Below, one piece after another: positions 15,211 through 23,973 of a DNA stretch of 64,000 nucleotides. The stretch comes from Candidatus Halocynthiibacter alkanivorans (GTDB taxonomy: Bacteria; Pseudomonadota; Alphaproteobacteria; Rhodobacterales; Rhodobacteraceae). The stretch is taken from positions 62,001 to 126,000 of the forward strand of contig NZ_QOLB01000077.1 in NCBI RefSeq assembly GCF_003333265.1, written 5' to 3'. How positions within the stretch are numbered: position 1 is the first letter of the stretch; the number at the start of each line of letters is the position of its first letter. The translations under genes and the position numbers were made by a program. The notes under the pieces were generated by a model, which searched no databases, was not told the origin of the DNA, and was given only the letters and a program-made list of their open reading frames with translations.

Positions 15211-17577
15211 ATGCCCCTGACCGATCTTGAGCGCATAACAGACGAGCGCATGACACCACAGATTCTGCAACTCTGGCGCGCACTCATGCCGTTGCAAAGT
15301 GTCATTTCATTTATGAGCACCGGCGCCCACCCCGACGATGAAAAATCGGAAATGCTGGCGGCGCTGTCGTGGCGCGATGGGTTTGATCTCAGTTATGCCT
15401 GCTCGACCCGGGGCGAAGGTGGCCAGAACGACATCGGAACAGAGACCAGCGAGGCCCTGGGCACCTTGCGCACCGCCGAAATGGAACGGGCCTGCGATAT
15501 ACTGAACATGCGGATGTACTGGCATTGCGAAAGCCCGGCGGACAGCATATTTGACTTCGGCTTTTCCAGGTCCGGGGTCGAAACCCTTACAAAATGGGGC
15601 CACGCCCGACTGTTGAAACGCTTTGTCGATATTGTCAGAACAGAGCGGCCTGACATTATGTGCCCGACATTTCTGGACGTTCCAGGGCAACATGGCCACC
15701 ATCGTGCCATGACACAGGCCGCGTTTGAAGTCATGTCTCTGGCCGCCGATCCTGCATATGATGACAGCACGATGCCGCCCTGGCGGGTTAAAAAACTCTA
15801 TCTTCCGGCTTTTTCCGGCGCAGGTCAGGCCTATGACGATGAAGTGCCGCCACCGCCCGCCACCCTGGTGATCGCGGCCAGTGGGCTTGAGCAGTACAGT
15901 GGCTGGAGTTTCGCACGTATTGGCCAGCAAAGCCGCGCGTTTCATCTGACACAGGCGATGGGGCGCTGGGTCGCTGCCGGCGAAGAACAGGACTGGCCAC
16001 TGCATCTGGCGAAGAGCCATGTGGCGGGTCCGGATACTGATCTGCACTCCGGACTGGCACGCACACTGGCGGACCTCAAAGTGCCGGAGATCAGCGCCAG
16101 CCTCCATAATGCACAGAGCCGGATTGTTGCTGCCCGCTCGGCCTTTCCGGACAGCCCGGTGATGCTGCGACATGCATCCGCCGCGCTCGCACATGTGCAA
16201 AAGGCCATTCACGACTGTCCTGATGATGCCCGGGATGAGGTTCTGCACAAGCTGACACGCAAAGAAACCCAACTCGCCGGTCTGATTGCTGTGGCAGCGG
16301 GCATTGAGGTTATCGCCCGCCTGGACCAGGATCACGTGCACGCCGGCGACGCTTTGCAGATGAGCACTGAACTGCGGCGCGGTACGGCGAGTGATGTGAA
16401 GCTTTCCACCGTGCTGCCACAGGGCTGGTCCCAGAATGGTGACAGACTGCAGACAGACCTGGACGTCCAGTTGAGCGATCCCTACCCTGCTGTCTATTTG
16501 CCAGACAGCCCACGCGAACCCTGCCTGTTGGTGACGGTGAACACACATGGTGTCAGCTCCGGGAGGCGGGTGGCATTTGAGACGCCGCCCATTGTACTGC
16601 CGTTACGTTGTGCCACCTTATCACCGGACAAAGACGTCCTGAACGCAGCCAGTTCAAACCGGAGTCTGGATATATCGCTGACCGACATGTTCCCGGTCAC
16701 GGCCCGGACTGCGCTGGTTTTGCCGGACAATTGGCAGGCGGTTCGCACTGATACCGGGTTCCGGGTCACAGCGCCCGCAGATGTCGCCGAGGGCCGCTAT
16801 TCGCTGACGCTGTTGCTCGACGGGCTACCGGCACAGCAGCTGCGCAAAATCGACCATGCACATATAGCACCCCGCGCGATAGCCAGCCCGGCAGAGGTTC
16901 AGGTCCAGGTGGTCAACGCCACCCTTCCGGAGGTTCGTGTTGGTTATATTGGCGGCGGCAACGACCGCGTCGACCACTGGCTCGACCGTCTGGGCGTAAA
17001 TGTCAGCACGCTCAGCGATGCGGAACTCATAAGCGACACGAAACTGGCATCATTTGACACGCTGGTCATTGGTATATTTGCGATGAAGTTCCGCAAGGGG
17101 CTGCAAAACCAGATGGCCAGGCTGCATAACTGGTGCGCACAGGGCGGCACCCTGATCACGCTTTACCACCGGCCCTGGGACAACTGGGACCCCGAGACTG
17201 TGCCGCCCAGGTATCTTGAAATCGGCCAGCCCTCACTGCGGTGGCGGGTAACGGATGAAAATTCAGCGGTCAATATCCTGCAGCCCGACAACCCGCTGAT
17301 GACAACGCCCAACCAGATCGGCAGCGCCGACTGGCGCGGCTGGCACAAGGAGCGCGGGCTTTATTTCGCTAAAAGCTGGGATCCCGCCTATGTGCCGGTA
17401 CTGTCCATGGCGGACCCGGAAGAACAGCCGCTGCACGGGGCGTTACTTGTCGCGGATATCGGCAAGGGCCGGCATGTGCATACGTCCCTGATCCTGCACC
17501 ACCAGATGGAAAAACTGACCCCCGGTGCCTTCCGGATCATGGCCAACCTTTTGGCCCGCCGAAATGAAGAGAAGTAA
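15211..17577 (+). CDS. Large PIG-L family deacetylase with C-terminal glutamine-amidotransferase-like domain
   Basis: A 788-residue protein. The N-terminal PIG-L/LmbE domain carries the zinc motif AHPDDE (near residue 33) and the second-ligand motif HGHHRAM (near 160). These enzymes remove N-acetyl groups from sugars such as GlcNAc-inositol or GlcNAc-malate. Residues 370-570 look like a beta-rich linker region. Residues from about 575 (VGYIGGGNDRVDHWLDRLG) resemble a ThuA/class-I amidotransferase-like fold. No signal peptide is visible, so it is probably cytoplasmic. It follows the ROK gene by 26 bases and is likely co-regulated with the sugar importer. This suggests that the imported compound is an N-acylated sugar. 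Function of the C-terminal domain is unknown. Confidence 0.82.
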   Translation: MPLTDLERITDERMTPQILQLWRALMPLQSVISFMSTGAHPDDEKSEMLAALSWRDGFDLSYACSTRGEGGQNDIGTETSEALGTLRTAEMERACDILNMRMYWHCESPADSIFDFGFSRSGVETLTKWGHARLLKRFVDIVRTERPDIMCPTFLDVPGQHGHHRAMTQAAFEVMSLAADPAYDDSTMPPWRVKKLYLPAFSGAGQAYDDEVPPPPATLVIAASGLEQYSGWSFARIGQQSRAFHLTQAMGRWVAAGEEQDWPLHLAKSHVAGPDTDLHSGLARTLADLKVPEISASLHNAQSRIVAARSAFPDSPVMLRHASAALAHVQKAIHDCPDDARDEVLHKLTRKETQLAGLIAVAAGIEVIARLDQDHVHAGDALQMSTELRRGTASDVKLSTVLPQGWSQNGDRLQTDLDVQLSDPYPAVYLPDSPREPCLLVTVNTHGVSSGRRVAFETPPIVLPLRCATLSPDKDVLNAASSNRSLDISLTDMFPVTARTALVLPDNWQAVRTDTGFRVTAPADVAEGRYSLTLLLDGLPAQQLRKIDHAHIAPRAIASPAEVQVQVVNATLPEVRVGYIGGGNDRVDHWLDRLGVNVSTLSDAELISDTKLASFDTLVIGIFAMKFRKGLQNQMARLHNWCAQGGTLITLYHRPWDNWDPETVPPRYLEIGQPSLRWRVTDENSAVNILQPDNPLMTTPNQIGSADWRGWHKERGLYFAKSWDPAYVPVLSMADPEEQPLHGALLVADIGKGRHVHTSLILHHQMEKLTPGAFRIMANLLARRNEEK

Positions 17578-17657
17578 GCGCAGTATGGTTTCGCCAGCAA
17601 CGCGGTATAAAACCCGGGAGCTCTGAGGCAGGGCGCTCGAAGCAGTCACGGCGATCC

Positions 17658-18950
17658 CTAATCAACCGGCAGACCGCTTGGCACTTTGGTGGGTTGACCC
17701 ATGGGCGGGTTCTGAACGGAACTGCCGGTCAGGCTCCCCAGAAAGTCGACCAGGTCCAGAATGTCTTTGTCCGCCAGATCGACATCGCCAATATCCCGGG
17801 CGCTCATTTGGCGCGCCATTTCGCGCTTGTCTTGCCAGATGATGAAATCGATTGCGCTCAGCCAGGGGACCACTGGCAGCGCAGCGTTCTCCGGTCGCCA
17901 GGCGGCCAGTGCACGGTCAGGGTCAAGATGCTGGCGGATAATGCCTTCAAGGCTCGGATAGGCGCCGTTGTGACCATAAGGCGCCGTCAAAGCCACATTG
18001 CGCAGCATTGGCGTGCGGAACCGGTAGGCGTCTTCCAGGGCATCGCTTTCACCCATGCGCCCGACGTCGCGCGCCATCGGATCAAATCTGCGGGTCCGCC
18101 CAGGCCCAAAGGGCGGCACTCCAATTGCATAGAACCGCTGATCGCTCATCAGTTTTCCGGAATGGCATTGTTCACAATTCCCACGCCCGTAAAAAATGTC
18201 GGCGCCACGCATTTGCGCAGTGGACAAGGCGCTGTCGTCGCCATTCAGCAATTGGTCAAACGGGCTGTCGATACTTTGCCATTCGGTGGCCATGAAAGCC
18301 GCAAGCGCATTGGCAATTTCAACAATGGTCACCTGTTCGGCAGCGTCGATATTGTCGAACGCGTCGACAAACAGGCCGCCATACTCTGGGATGACACGAA
18401 CGCGTTTCGCCAGGATGGGCCAGCCGGCGTCGATGCGGTCATGCAGCGCCCCGGAAATCTCGTTTTCTTTCGGATTTCCGGCCATTTCAAACTGGGCCAC
18501 CAGCGGAAAAACGGCCTGAGCGGCCAGGATCGAATTAAAACCCTGCGGCAACCACTCCTCTGCTGGTGAATTAAAGCCGTTTTCATAGCTGTCTGACCGG
18601 GACAGGCGACCGTCATGAAACAGGGTATCCACCTCCCGCGCGCCCAGATTCCACAATCCGGGGGCGTTGCGGGGGATCCGCTTTCGAATGCGACTTTCGC
18701 CACTGCCGGCGCTGCGTTCAGGCCCCAGGCCAACACCGCCTTCACCTATGCCAAGGGACAGGCCGTCTCCGGTGCCAAATTTCGGATGATGGCAAGTGGA
18801 ACAGCTAATATTTCTGTTCCCGGACAGAATTTTATCATAGAATAACAGCTGTCCAAGGGCCGCTTGATTGCGGTCAAATTCAAGAAAATCCTCTGCCCTG
18901 AGTGGCGGCGGAAACTCAGTGGCCCCGGCGGGACCACCTGCGATGATCAT
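17658..18950 (-). CDS. Di-heme cytochrome c peroxidase/MauG-family protein
   Basis: A protein of about 430 residues with two CXXCH haem sites, CSTCHH near residue 50 and CEQCHSG near 260, and the peroxidase/MauG features LGQLLFYDKILSGNRNISC, NAPGLWNLG, LFHDGR and TPMLRNVALTAPYGHNG. The family handles hydrogen peroxide or oxidises protein partners in the periplasm. The start is uncertain: ATG 18950 leaves only about ten residues before the mature-looking TEFPPP, yet the hydrophobic stretch LLGVMIIAGGPAGA continues upstream with no ATG, GTG or TTG. It is divergent from the Sel1 gene, whose start is only 30 bases away. A partner protein is not evident nearby. Confidence 0.85.
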   Translation of the reverse strand: MIIAGGPAGATEFPPPLRAEDFLEFDRNQAALGQLLFYDKILSGNRNISCSTCHHPKFGTGDGLSLGIGEGGVGLGPERSAGSGESRIRKRIPRNAPGLWNLGAREVDTLFHDGRLSRSDSYENGFNSPAEEWLPQGFNSILAAQAVFPLVAQFEMAGNPKENEISGALHDRIDAGWPILAKRVRVIPEYGGLFVDAFDNIDAAEQVTIVEIANALAAFMATEWQSIDSPFDQLLNGDDSALSTAQMRGADIFYGRGNCEQCHSGKLMSDQRFYAIGVPPFGPGRTRRFDPMARDVGRMGESDALEDAYRFRTPMLRNVALTAPYGHNGAYPSLEGIIRQHLDPDRALAAWRPENAALPVVPWLSAIDFIIWQDKREMARQMSARDIGDVDLADKDILDLVDFLGSLTGSSVQNPPMGQPTKVPSGLPVD

Positions 18951-18980
18951 GACCCCCAGAAGAACGCGGAGACCAGAAAA

Positions 18981-19451
18981 ATGCGCTACACCCTGTTGGC
19001 TTTGTGCCTGAGCCTGACGCCCGCTTTTGCCGAGATCGAAGAGGCGCGCGACCTGATGGAGGCCGGTAAATTCACCGAGGCGTATAGTGAACTTTGGCCA
19101 GCGGCCCGCTCGGGCAATGCCGATGCTGAAGAGCTTATTGGTGTGATGTATGCGATGGGACTGGGCGTGCAACGGGACGACCAGCGCGCATTTGAATGGT
19201 ATCTGCGCAGCGCCATGAAGGGGCATCCGGGGGCGCAATCGGGTGTCGGTTGGTATTATGAAGTCGGGCGTGGCATGCCGGCACCGGATCTGGTCCGCGC
19301 CTATATGTGGTACACGCTCAGCGCCATTGGAGGCGACCCGGACGCCGCCATTTCGCTGGAAGAAGTGGTCAAAAAGATGACCCAGGAGGAAATTGATAAG
19401 TCGCATATCCTGGTCAATGATTACAAAGTGTGGATGTACCCGTTTCGCTGA
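18981..19451 (+). CDS. Sel1-repeat (TPR-like) exported protein
   Basis: A 156-residue protein with a signal peptide (MRYTLLALCLSLTPAFA, cleavage before EIEEA) and Sel1-like repeats, seen in AEELIGVMYAMGLGVQRDDQ and AQSGVGWYYEVGRGMPAPD. It has GGAG nine bases before ATG 18981. Sel1 repeats mediate protein-protein contacts in the periplasm. The divergent MauG-like gene suggests a shared periplasmic role, but no function can be named. The frame is open to 18864 upstream; the signal peptide decides the start. Confidence 0.8.
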   Translation: MRYTLLALCLSLTPAFAEIEEARDLMEAGKFTEAYSELWPAARSGNADAEELIGVMYAMGLGVQRDDQRAFEWYLRSAMKGHPGAQSGVGWYYEVGRGMPAPDLVRAYMWYTLSAIGGDPDAAISLEEVVKKMTQEEIDKSHILVNDYKVWMYPFR

Positions 19452-19474
19452 AACGAACTACTGATTGTGCGCCA

Positions 19475-19547
19475 CCGCAGGCAAACCGAATCCGCCTGCG
19501 GCATTGCTTCGGCACGGTACCTGGGGGAGAATTGCGTCCCCCCCAGG
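19475..19547. terminator. Two adjacent hairpins between convergent genes
   Basis: Two perfect eight-base stems stand between the Sel1 gene and the TRAP binding-protein gene: CCGCAGGC (19475-19482) with GCCTGCGG (19494-19501), and CCTGGGGG (19520-19527) with CCCCCAGG (19540-19547). The second is followed by a short AT stretch. They are placed to stop transcription from both directions. Confidence 0.65.
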
Positions 19548-19552
19548 AGTAA

Positions 19553-20611
19553 TTAATTCAGATCAGCAGCGCGGGCAGCGCCGACTTCAGCTTCAGCCGC
19601 GGCAACAGCGTCGGTCAATGCAGTGAAGATTTCTTCGCCATTAGTCACATTGCCTTTGAACCAGTCATAAACAGGTGTGGCCGCGTCAGCGAAAGCGGCT
19701 TTCTGCGCCGGAGTTGGCACATAGAGGTCACCACCTCCTGCAACAAAATCCTGATAGGCTTGGATCGATTTACGTTTGGGAGAGGCGAAAGTCGCTTGCT
19801 GCAGCGCATAGAACCCGTCCACTACAACACCGCGCATGTCTTCTGGCATTGCCAGGAACTTTTCGTTCGACATCCACCACAGCGCGCCCATGTAGGCATG
19901 GCCGTCCAGCGTGACATATTGCAGACCCGCATCAGGGAATTTCATACCCATGATATCGGTGATGCCGTTTTTGGAGCCTTCAACCACACCGGTCTGGAAC
20001 GATGTGAACAGTTCAGGCCACGGGATCGGCGTTGGCGAGGCGCCGAGCGATTTGACCAGTTCCTGCGGCAGATCGGCCACCACGGTGCGGATTTTGAGAC
20101 CTTCCATGTCTGCAGGCTCGGCAACGCGGCGTTTGGTGTTGGCAAAGTTGCGCCAGCCACCGGTGTTGCCGATGGTCATCAAACGGATCGCCCCGCCTGA
20201 ATCAGCCAACGCCATTTCACGCATCTTGCGGGTGAAATCGCCGGACAAAACGTTTTCCGCAATCCGGTCGTCGGCCATCAGATACGGAAGATCCAGAACC
20301 TGTACATAAGGGAAAATCCCGGAGGCCCCGCCCGAGGTCGAGATGTAGACATCAATGGTGCCGTCGGCGACACCCTGCAAACATTCAGCGCCGTTCGAAC
20401 ACAGTTGCGTGCCGATGAACAGCTCCACTTCGATGGCCCCGTTTGACGCGGATTCAACATAGTTTTTGAACACGATGAGACCGTCATAGTCTTCGTCATT
20501 TTCATTGGAATTGGCCGTTGCACGAATGGTATATTCGGCAGCTGCGGCGCTGAGAGCGGAGCCGGCCACAATGGCCGCTACGGTCAGCGTTTTGAGGGTC
20601 GTCTTAATCAT
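19553..20611 (-). CDS. TRAP transporter substrate-binding protein (DctP family), system 1
   Basis: A 352-residue protein with a Sec signal peptide (MIKTTLKTLTVAAIVAGSAL, then SAAAAEYT) and the DctP fold: GADGTIDVYIS-type segment, MEGLKIRT near residue 170 and the arginine-bearing region that binds a carboxylate or sulfonate. It is the last gene of an operon that runs from the SsuD-like monooxygenase (25127) through aldo/keto reductase, flavin reductase, DctQ and DctM, with 26 bases after dctM. That context suggests a sulfonated sugar or another organosulfonate as ligand. The order Q-M-P differs from the P-Q-M order of the other two TRAP systems in the window. Confidence 0.9.
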   Translation of the reverse strand: MIKTTLKTLTVAAIVAGSALSAAAAEYTIRATANSNENDEDYDGLIVFKNYVESASNGAIEVELFIGTQLCSNGAECLQGVADGTIDVYISTSGGASGIFPYVQVLDLPYLMADDRIAENVLSGDFTRKMREMALADSGGAIRLMTIGNTGGWRNFANTKRRVAEPADMEGLKIRTVVADLPQELVKSLGASPTPIPWPELFTSFQTGVVEGSKNGITDIMGMKFPDAGLQYVTLDGHAYMGALWWMSNEKFLAMPEDMRGVVVDGFYALQQATFASPKRKSIQAYQDFVAGGGDLYVPTPAQKAAFADAATPVYDWFKGNVTNGEEIFTALTDAVAAAEAEVGAARAADLN

Positions 20612-20637
20612 AGTTGGTTCCTCCCTTTATACTCATA

Positions 20638-21927
20638 CTAGTTGGCAAACCCGGTCAGACGCGGGATTGTCATGGAAATGGCGGGGACATAGGTGATCAG
20701 AAAAATCACCAGCACTTCCACCGCCAGAAATGGCAGAATGGCGCGGGCAATGGCCTCGACCCGTTCGCCGGACACCGCCGAAGCAACAAACAGCACCAGC
20801 CCCATAGGCGGCGTGGCCAGACCGACGGTCAGGTTGACGCTCATAATGATGGCGAAGTGGATCGGATCGACACCAAGATCGATAAAGATCGGGCCCAGGA
20901 TCGGACCCAGAATGATGATCGCAGGCCCTGCGTCCAAAAACATGCCGACCACGAACAGCAGCAGGTTGATCAAAAACAGCAGCACCAGCGGATTGTCGGA
21001 CAGGGACAGAATAAACGTTGCAAGCTGTTCCGGCGCATGGCTCAGACTGACGACGGTCTTAAACGCCATCGCAGCGCCAACCAGCAGCAAAACAACGGAA
21101 GATATCAGACCCGCCCGGCTGAGAATACCGGGGATTTCACCCAGGGTAAGCGTCCGCAAGACAAAGAAACCGATGAACAACGCATAGGCAACGGCTACGG
21201 CCGCGGCTTCGGTCGGGGTAAAAACACCGGCGAGGATGCCGCCCAGAATGATCACCGGGGTGAGCAGCGGAAAAAACGCCTTTAATGAGGCCTTCCGGCG
21301 TTCGGGCCAGGTGTATTTCCTGCTGGCAACCGGAAAGTCATACTTGTCGGCCATGACTTTCACCACCAGCATCAGGCCAACGCCGACCAGGATGCCCGGC
21401 ACAATACCGGCCAGAAACAGAGCAGCCACGCTTTCGCCCATCACATAGGCATATATAATCATGATGCCTGAGGGCGGAATAATCGGGCCAATGACCGAGC
21501 TTGCGGCCGTGATCGCGGCGGAGAATTTACGGCTGTAGCCCTGTTTCTCCATCGCCGGGATCAGCATAGATCCAAGAGCAGACGTATCGGCTACAGCAGA
21601 TCCGGACAGCCCGGCAAACAGCATCGAGGACAAGATGTTCACATGCGCAAGCCCGCCGCGGAAATGCCCCATCAATGCCTGGGCAAATTCCACCAGACGC
21701 ATGGTAATGCCGCCCTTGTTCATCAGCTCACCTGCAAGCATGAAAAACGGGATCGCCATGAGAGGAAAGCTGTCCATACCGTTGTAAACATTACGGTAAA
21801 GCAGTGTGATGTCGCGTTCCTGGCCGTTCAGATACAACAGGATACCCGGCGCGGCCAACAGGCCAAAGAATACCGGAAGACCGATCATCAGAAAGGTCAG
21901 AAACACAGGAAGGAACCAAATCAGCAT
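20638..21927 (-). CDS. TRAP transporter large permease (DctM family), system 1
   Basis: A 429-residue protein with about 12 membrane spans and the DctM phrases MAIPFFMLAGELMNKGGIT, GLSGSAVADTSALGSMLIP and GPIIPPSGIMIIYAY. It is the sodium-coupled transport subunit in the inner membrane. Its start codon shares one base with the dctQ stop (TAATG), showing translational coupling. It belongs to the sulfonate-monooxygenase operon. Confidence 0.94.
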   Translation of the reverse strand: MLIWFLPVFLTFLMIGLPVFFGLLAAPGILLYLNGQERDITLLYRNVYNGMDSFPLMAIPFFMLAGELMNKGGITMRLVEFAQALMGHFRGGLAHVNILSSMLFAGLSGSAVADTSALGSMLIPAMEKQGYSRKFSAAITAASSVIGPIIPPSGIMIIYAYVMGESVAALFLAGIVPGILVGVGLMLVVKVMADKYDFPVASRKYTWPERRKASLKAFFPLLTPVIILGGILAGVFTPTEAAAVAVAYALFIGFFVLRTLTLGEIPGILSRAGLISSVVLLLVGAAMAFKTVVSLSHAPEQLATFILSLSDNPLVLLFLINLLLFVVGMFLDAGPAIIILGPILGPIFIDLGVDPIHFAIIMSVNLTVGLATPPMGLVLFVASAVSGERVEAIARAILPFLAVEVLVIFLITYVPAISMTIPRLTGFAN

Positions 21928-22520
21928 TAGTCAGCTCCTGCCGCGACTGAAGGGACAAAAATGGCCGGCAGCCGATCTGCGCCACCAAGCAGGCTTACAA
22001 AGGCGCGCAGCATCAGTTCAACATTCACCATGACCAGGAGGGTCACTCCAACGAGCAGCGAGGCCATCATCCATGAGCGGGGAACCCGCAACCATTCATC
22101 AAAGCTAAAAGACGTTGGGACATAGAGGGACGCTGTCGTAAAGCGACCACCAAAACCGGTGACTTCGCCCCAGCCAATTTTCACTGCAACAACCAGAACC
22201 AGCAGAGACAAGGACAGCAGAAACAGCGTCAGCACCTGACCCAGAACGCGCGGCAGAGCGGTCAGCAACATTTCGATCGAAACAAACCCTCCCCGGCGAA
22301 ATGCGGTGGGTGCCATCAGCCCGGTCATCCACATCATGCAGAACCGCGCGGCTTCGTCCGGCCAGGGCAGTGCATTGTTCAGGATATAGCGAAAGAACAC
22401 CTGCACCAGAATGGCCATAACCATCAGCGCGACGGCCAGAATGCCAATCGCGCGCCCGAGCTTCAACAGTTGCTCATTCACGAAGCTGATCGGTGCCAGC
22501 ACCGCCAGTAGTCCTCCCAT
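21927..22520 (-). CDS. TRAP transporter small permease (DctQ family), system 1
   Basis: A 197-residue protein with four predicted membrane spans and the DctQ segment VFFRYILNNALPWPDEAARFCMMW near residues 45-68. It couples the binding protein to the large permease in the inner membrane. It begins 47 bases after the flavin reductase gene, so the transporter is read with the monooxygenase genes. Confidence 0.9.
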   Translation of the reverse strand: MGGLLAVLAPISFVNEQLLKLGRAIGILAVALMVMAILVQVFFRYILNNALPWPDEAARFCMMWMTGLMAPTAFRRGGFVSIEMLLTALPRVLGQVLTLFLLSLSLLVLVVAVKIGWGEVTGFGGRFTTASLYVPTSFSFDEWLRVPRSWMMASLLVGVTLLVMVNVELMLRAFVSLLGGADRLPAIFVPSVAAGAD

Positions 22521-22567
22521 TTAACCCTCCCGGTTGTGGCATGGGGCGCCCCTGCCCCAATCTGTGA

Positions 22568-23083
22568 TTATGGTTGCGCGGCCAGCCCGTATTTTCCGGA
22601 GTAGAATGTCAGTGCATCGCCATCTCGCATTTCGGCCCGGTCGACTTCTCCGACCACAATCAGGTGGTCTCCGCCGTCGTAGCTCGCTGTTTTTGTGCAT
22701 TCGAACCGTGCCAGACAATCGTCAATCAGCGGCACACCATGTTCGTTGACGGTGTGCGGAATGCTGTCAAAAGCGTGGGCGTTTTGGGCGAAACCCTGGC
22801 ACAGTTCTGCCTGCTCGGCACTCAGTACATGGATAGCATAATGCTCTGCCGCTTCAAAATATGGGAAGCGGCGTGATGTTTTTGCCGGGGCCCAAAGTAC
22901 CAGAGCCGGATCCAGCGAAATCGACGAAAAACTGTTGGCGGCAATGCCGACCGGCCCGTCTGCACTTGCGGCTGTCACCACCGTTACCCCGGTTGCAAAG
23001 CGGCCAAACGCATCGCGCAACTGGCGCGTGTTGCTCGGTTCAGGTGCAAAAGCCACCGGCATATCCATCGACCCGTCTGGCAT
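22568..23083 (-). CDS. Flavin reductase (NAD(P)H:FMN), SmoA-like
   Basis: A 171-residue flavin-reductase-like domain protein: LRDAFGRFATGVTVVTA, GIAANSFSSISLDPALVLWAP, FECTKTASYDGGDHLIVVGEV. It supplies reduced flavin to a partner monooxygenase. Its start overlaps the aldo/keto reductase stop by one base (TGATG). A flavin reductase, an aldo/keto reductase and an SsuD-like monooxygenase in one unit is the SmoA-SmoB-SmoC set of the oxidative sulfoquinovose pathway described in Agrobacterium. Assignment to that pathway is by family and arrangement and is not proven. Confidence 0.85.
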   Translation of the reverse strand: MPDGSMDMPVAFAPEPSNTRQLRDAFGRFATGVTVVTAASADGPVGIAANSFSSISLDPALVLWAPAKTSRRFPYFEAAEHYAIHVLSAEQAELCQGFAQNAHAFDSIPHTVNEHGVPLIDDCLARFECTKTASYDGGDHLIVVGEVDRAEMRDGDALTFYSGKYGLAAQP

Positions 23084-23973
23084 CAGGCGACCTCGCGTCC
23101 CAGTGCCGCCTCGTAAAGACGGTACCAGGTGACCCGGTCGATCCGGACTTTGAGTGCGTCGGATATGCGCCCGATGCGCTCCAGATTGTTGGTGCCAAGC
23201 ACCGGCATCAGATTTGCCGGATGCGCCAGAAGCCAGGCAATCGCCACCGCGCTCCGGTCCACACCATTCTCCGCAGCAATCTCATCAAGAACCGCACCCA
23301 TCTGGCCTTCGGCCCCGATCAACGTGCCGCCACCAAGGGGCGACCATGCCATAACCGGGTGCCCCTGGCGTTGATGAAACGCCAGATCACCATTGGTGAA
23401 AGATGCGATTTCCCCAAGGCTGATTTCAATCTGGTTGCTGACGAGCGGCGTCTTCATGCCCGATTGCAGCAATTCCCAGTCCCAGGGTTTGAAGTTGGAC
23501 ACACCCACGGTCCGCACTTTGCCGCTTGTCACCAGATCATCCAGTGCAGCGCCAGTTTCATGATGATCCATCAACGGATCAGGCCGGTGGATCAGTAACA
23601 CATCGATGTGATCAATCGCCATGTCCTGCAGTGAATGTTCCACCGACTTTTCGATATGGGCGCGCGACGTGTCATAGTGTTTGACCCGAGTATCCGCATA
23701 GCGGCCTGCCGGGGCGACGATATCGCATTTGGTGATGATTTCCATCCGGTTACGCAGTGCCGGATTGGCGCGCAGGGCACCGCCCAGCACCGCTTCTGCG
23801 GCGTAACCACCATAGATATCCGCCTGATCAAAACTGGTAATACCCTGATCCAGACAGCTTTGTATCTTGGCCTCGACATGCGCTGGCGAGGTGTCGGTAT
23901 CATCGCCCAGACGCCACATGCCATAGATCAAGCGGCTGAGTGTCAGATCAGAAGAAAAGGTAATACGTTCCAT
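23083..23973 (-). CDS. Aldo/keto reductase, SmoB-like (6-oxoglucose reductase candidate)
   Basis: A 296-residue TIM-barrel reductase with the catalytic Asp and Tyr in FDQADIYGG (near residue 50), the Lys in IITKCDI (near 80), the His in LLIHRPDPL (near 125) and a C-terminal NADPH-binding segment (VLGTNNLERIGRI). It lies between the flavin reductase and the SsuD-like monooxygenase, sharing one base with each neighbour. In the Smo pathway SmoB reduces 6-oxoglucose, the desulfonated product, to glucose. Another aldehyde from a different sulfonate would fit equally well. Confidence 0.85.
   Translation of the reverse strand: MERITFSSDLTLSRLIYGMWRLGDDTDTSPAHVEAKIQSCLDQGITSFDQADIYGGYAAEAVLGGALRANPALRNRMEIITKCDIVAPAGRYADTRVKHYDTSRAHIEKSVEHSLQDMAIDHIDVLLIHRPDPLMDHHETGAALDDLVTSGKVRTVGVSNFKPWDWELLQSGMKTPLVSNQIEISLGEIASFTNGDLAFHQRQGHPVMAWSPLGGGTLIGAEGQMGAVLDEIAAENGVDRSAVAIAWLLAHPANLMPVLGTNNLERIGRISDALKVRIDRVTWYRLYEAALGREVA

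Noticed and set aside
15307-16548. Minus-strand open frame of 413 codons
   Set aside because: Antisense to the PIG-L gene, with no recognisable motif.
17694-18569. Plus-strand open frame of 291 codons
   Set aside because: Antisense to the di-heme cytochrome gene, which has two CXXCH sites and family motifs.
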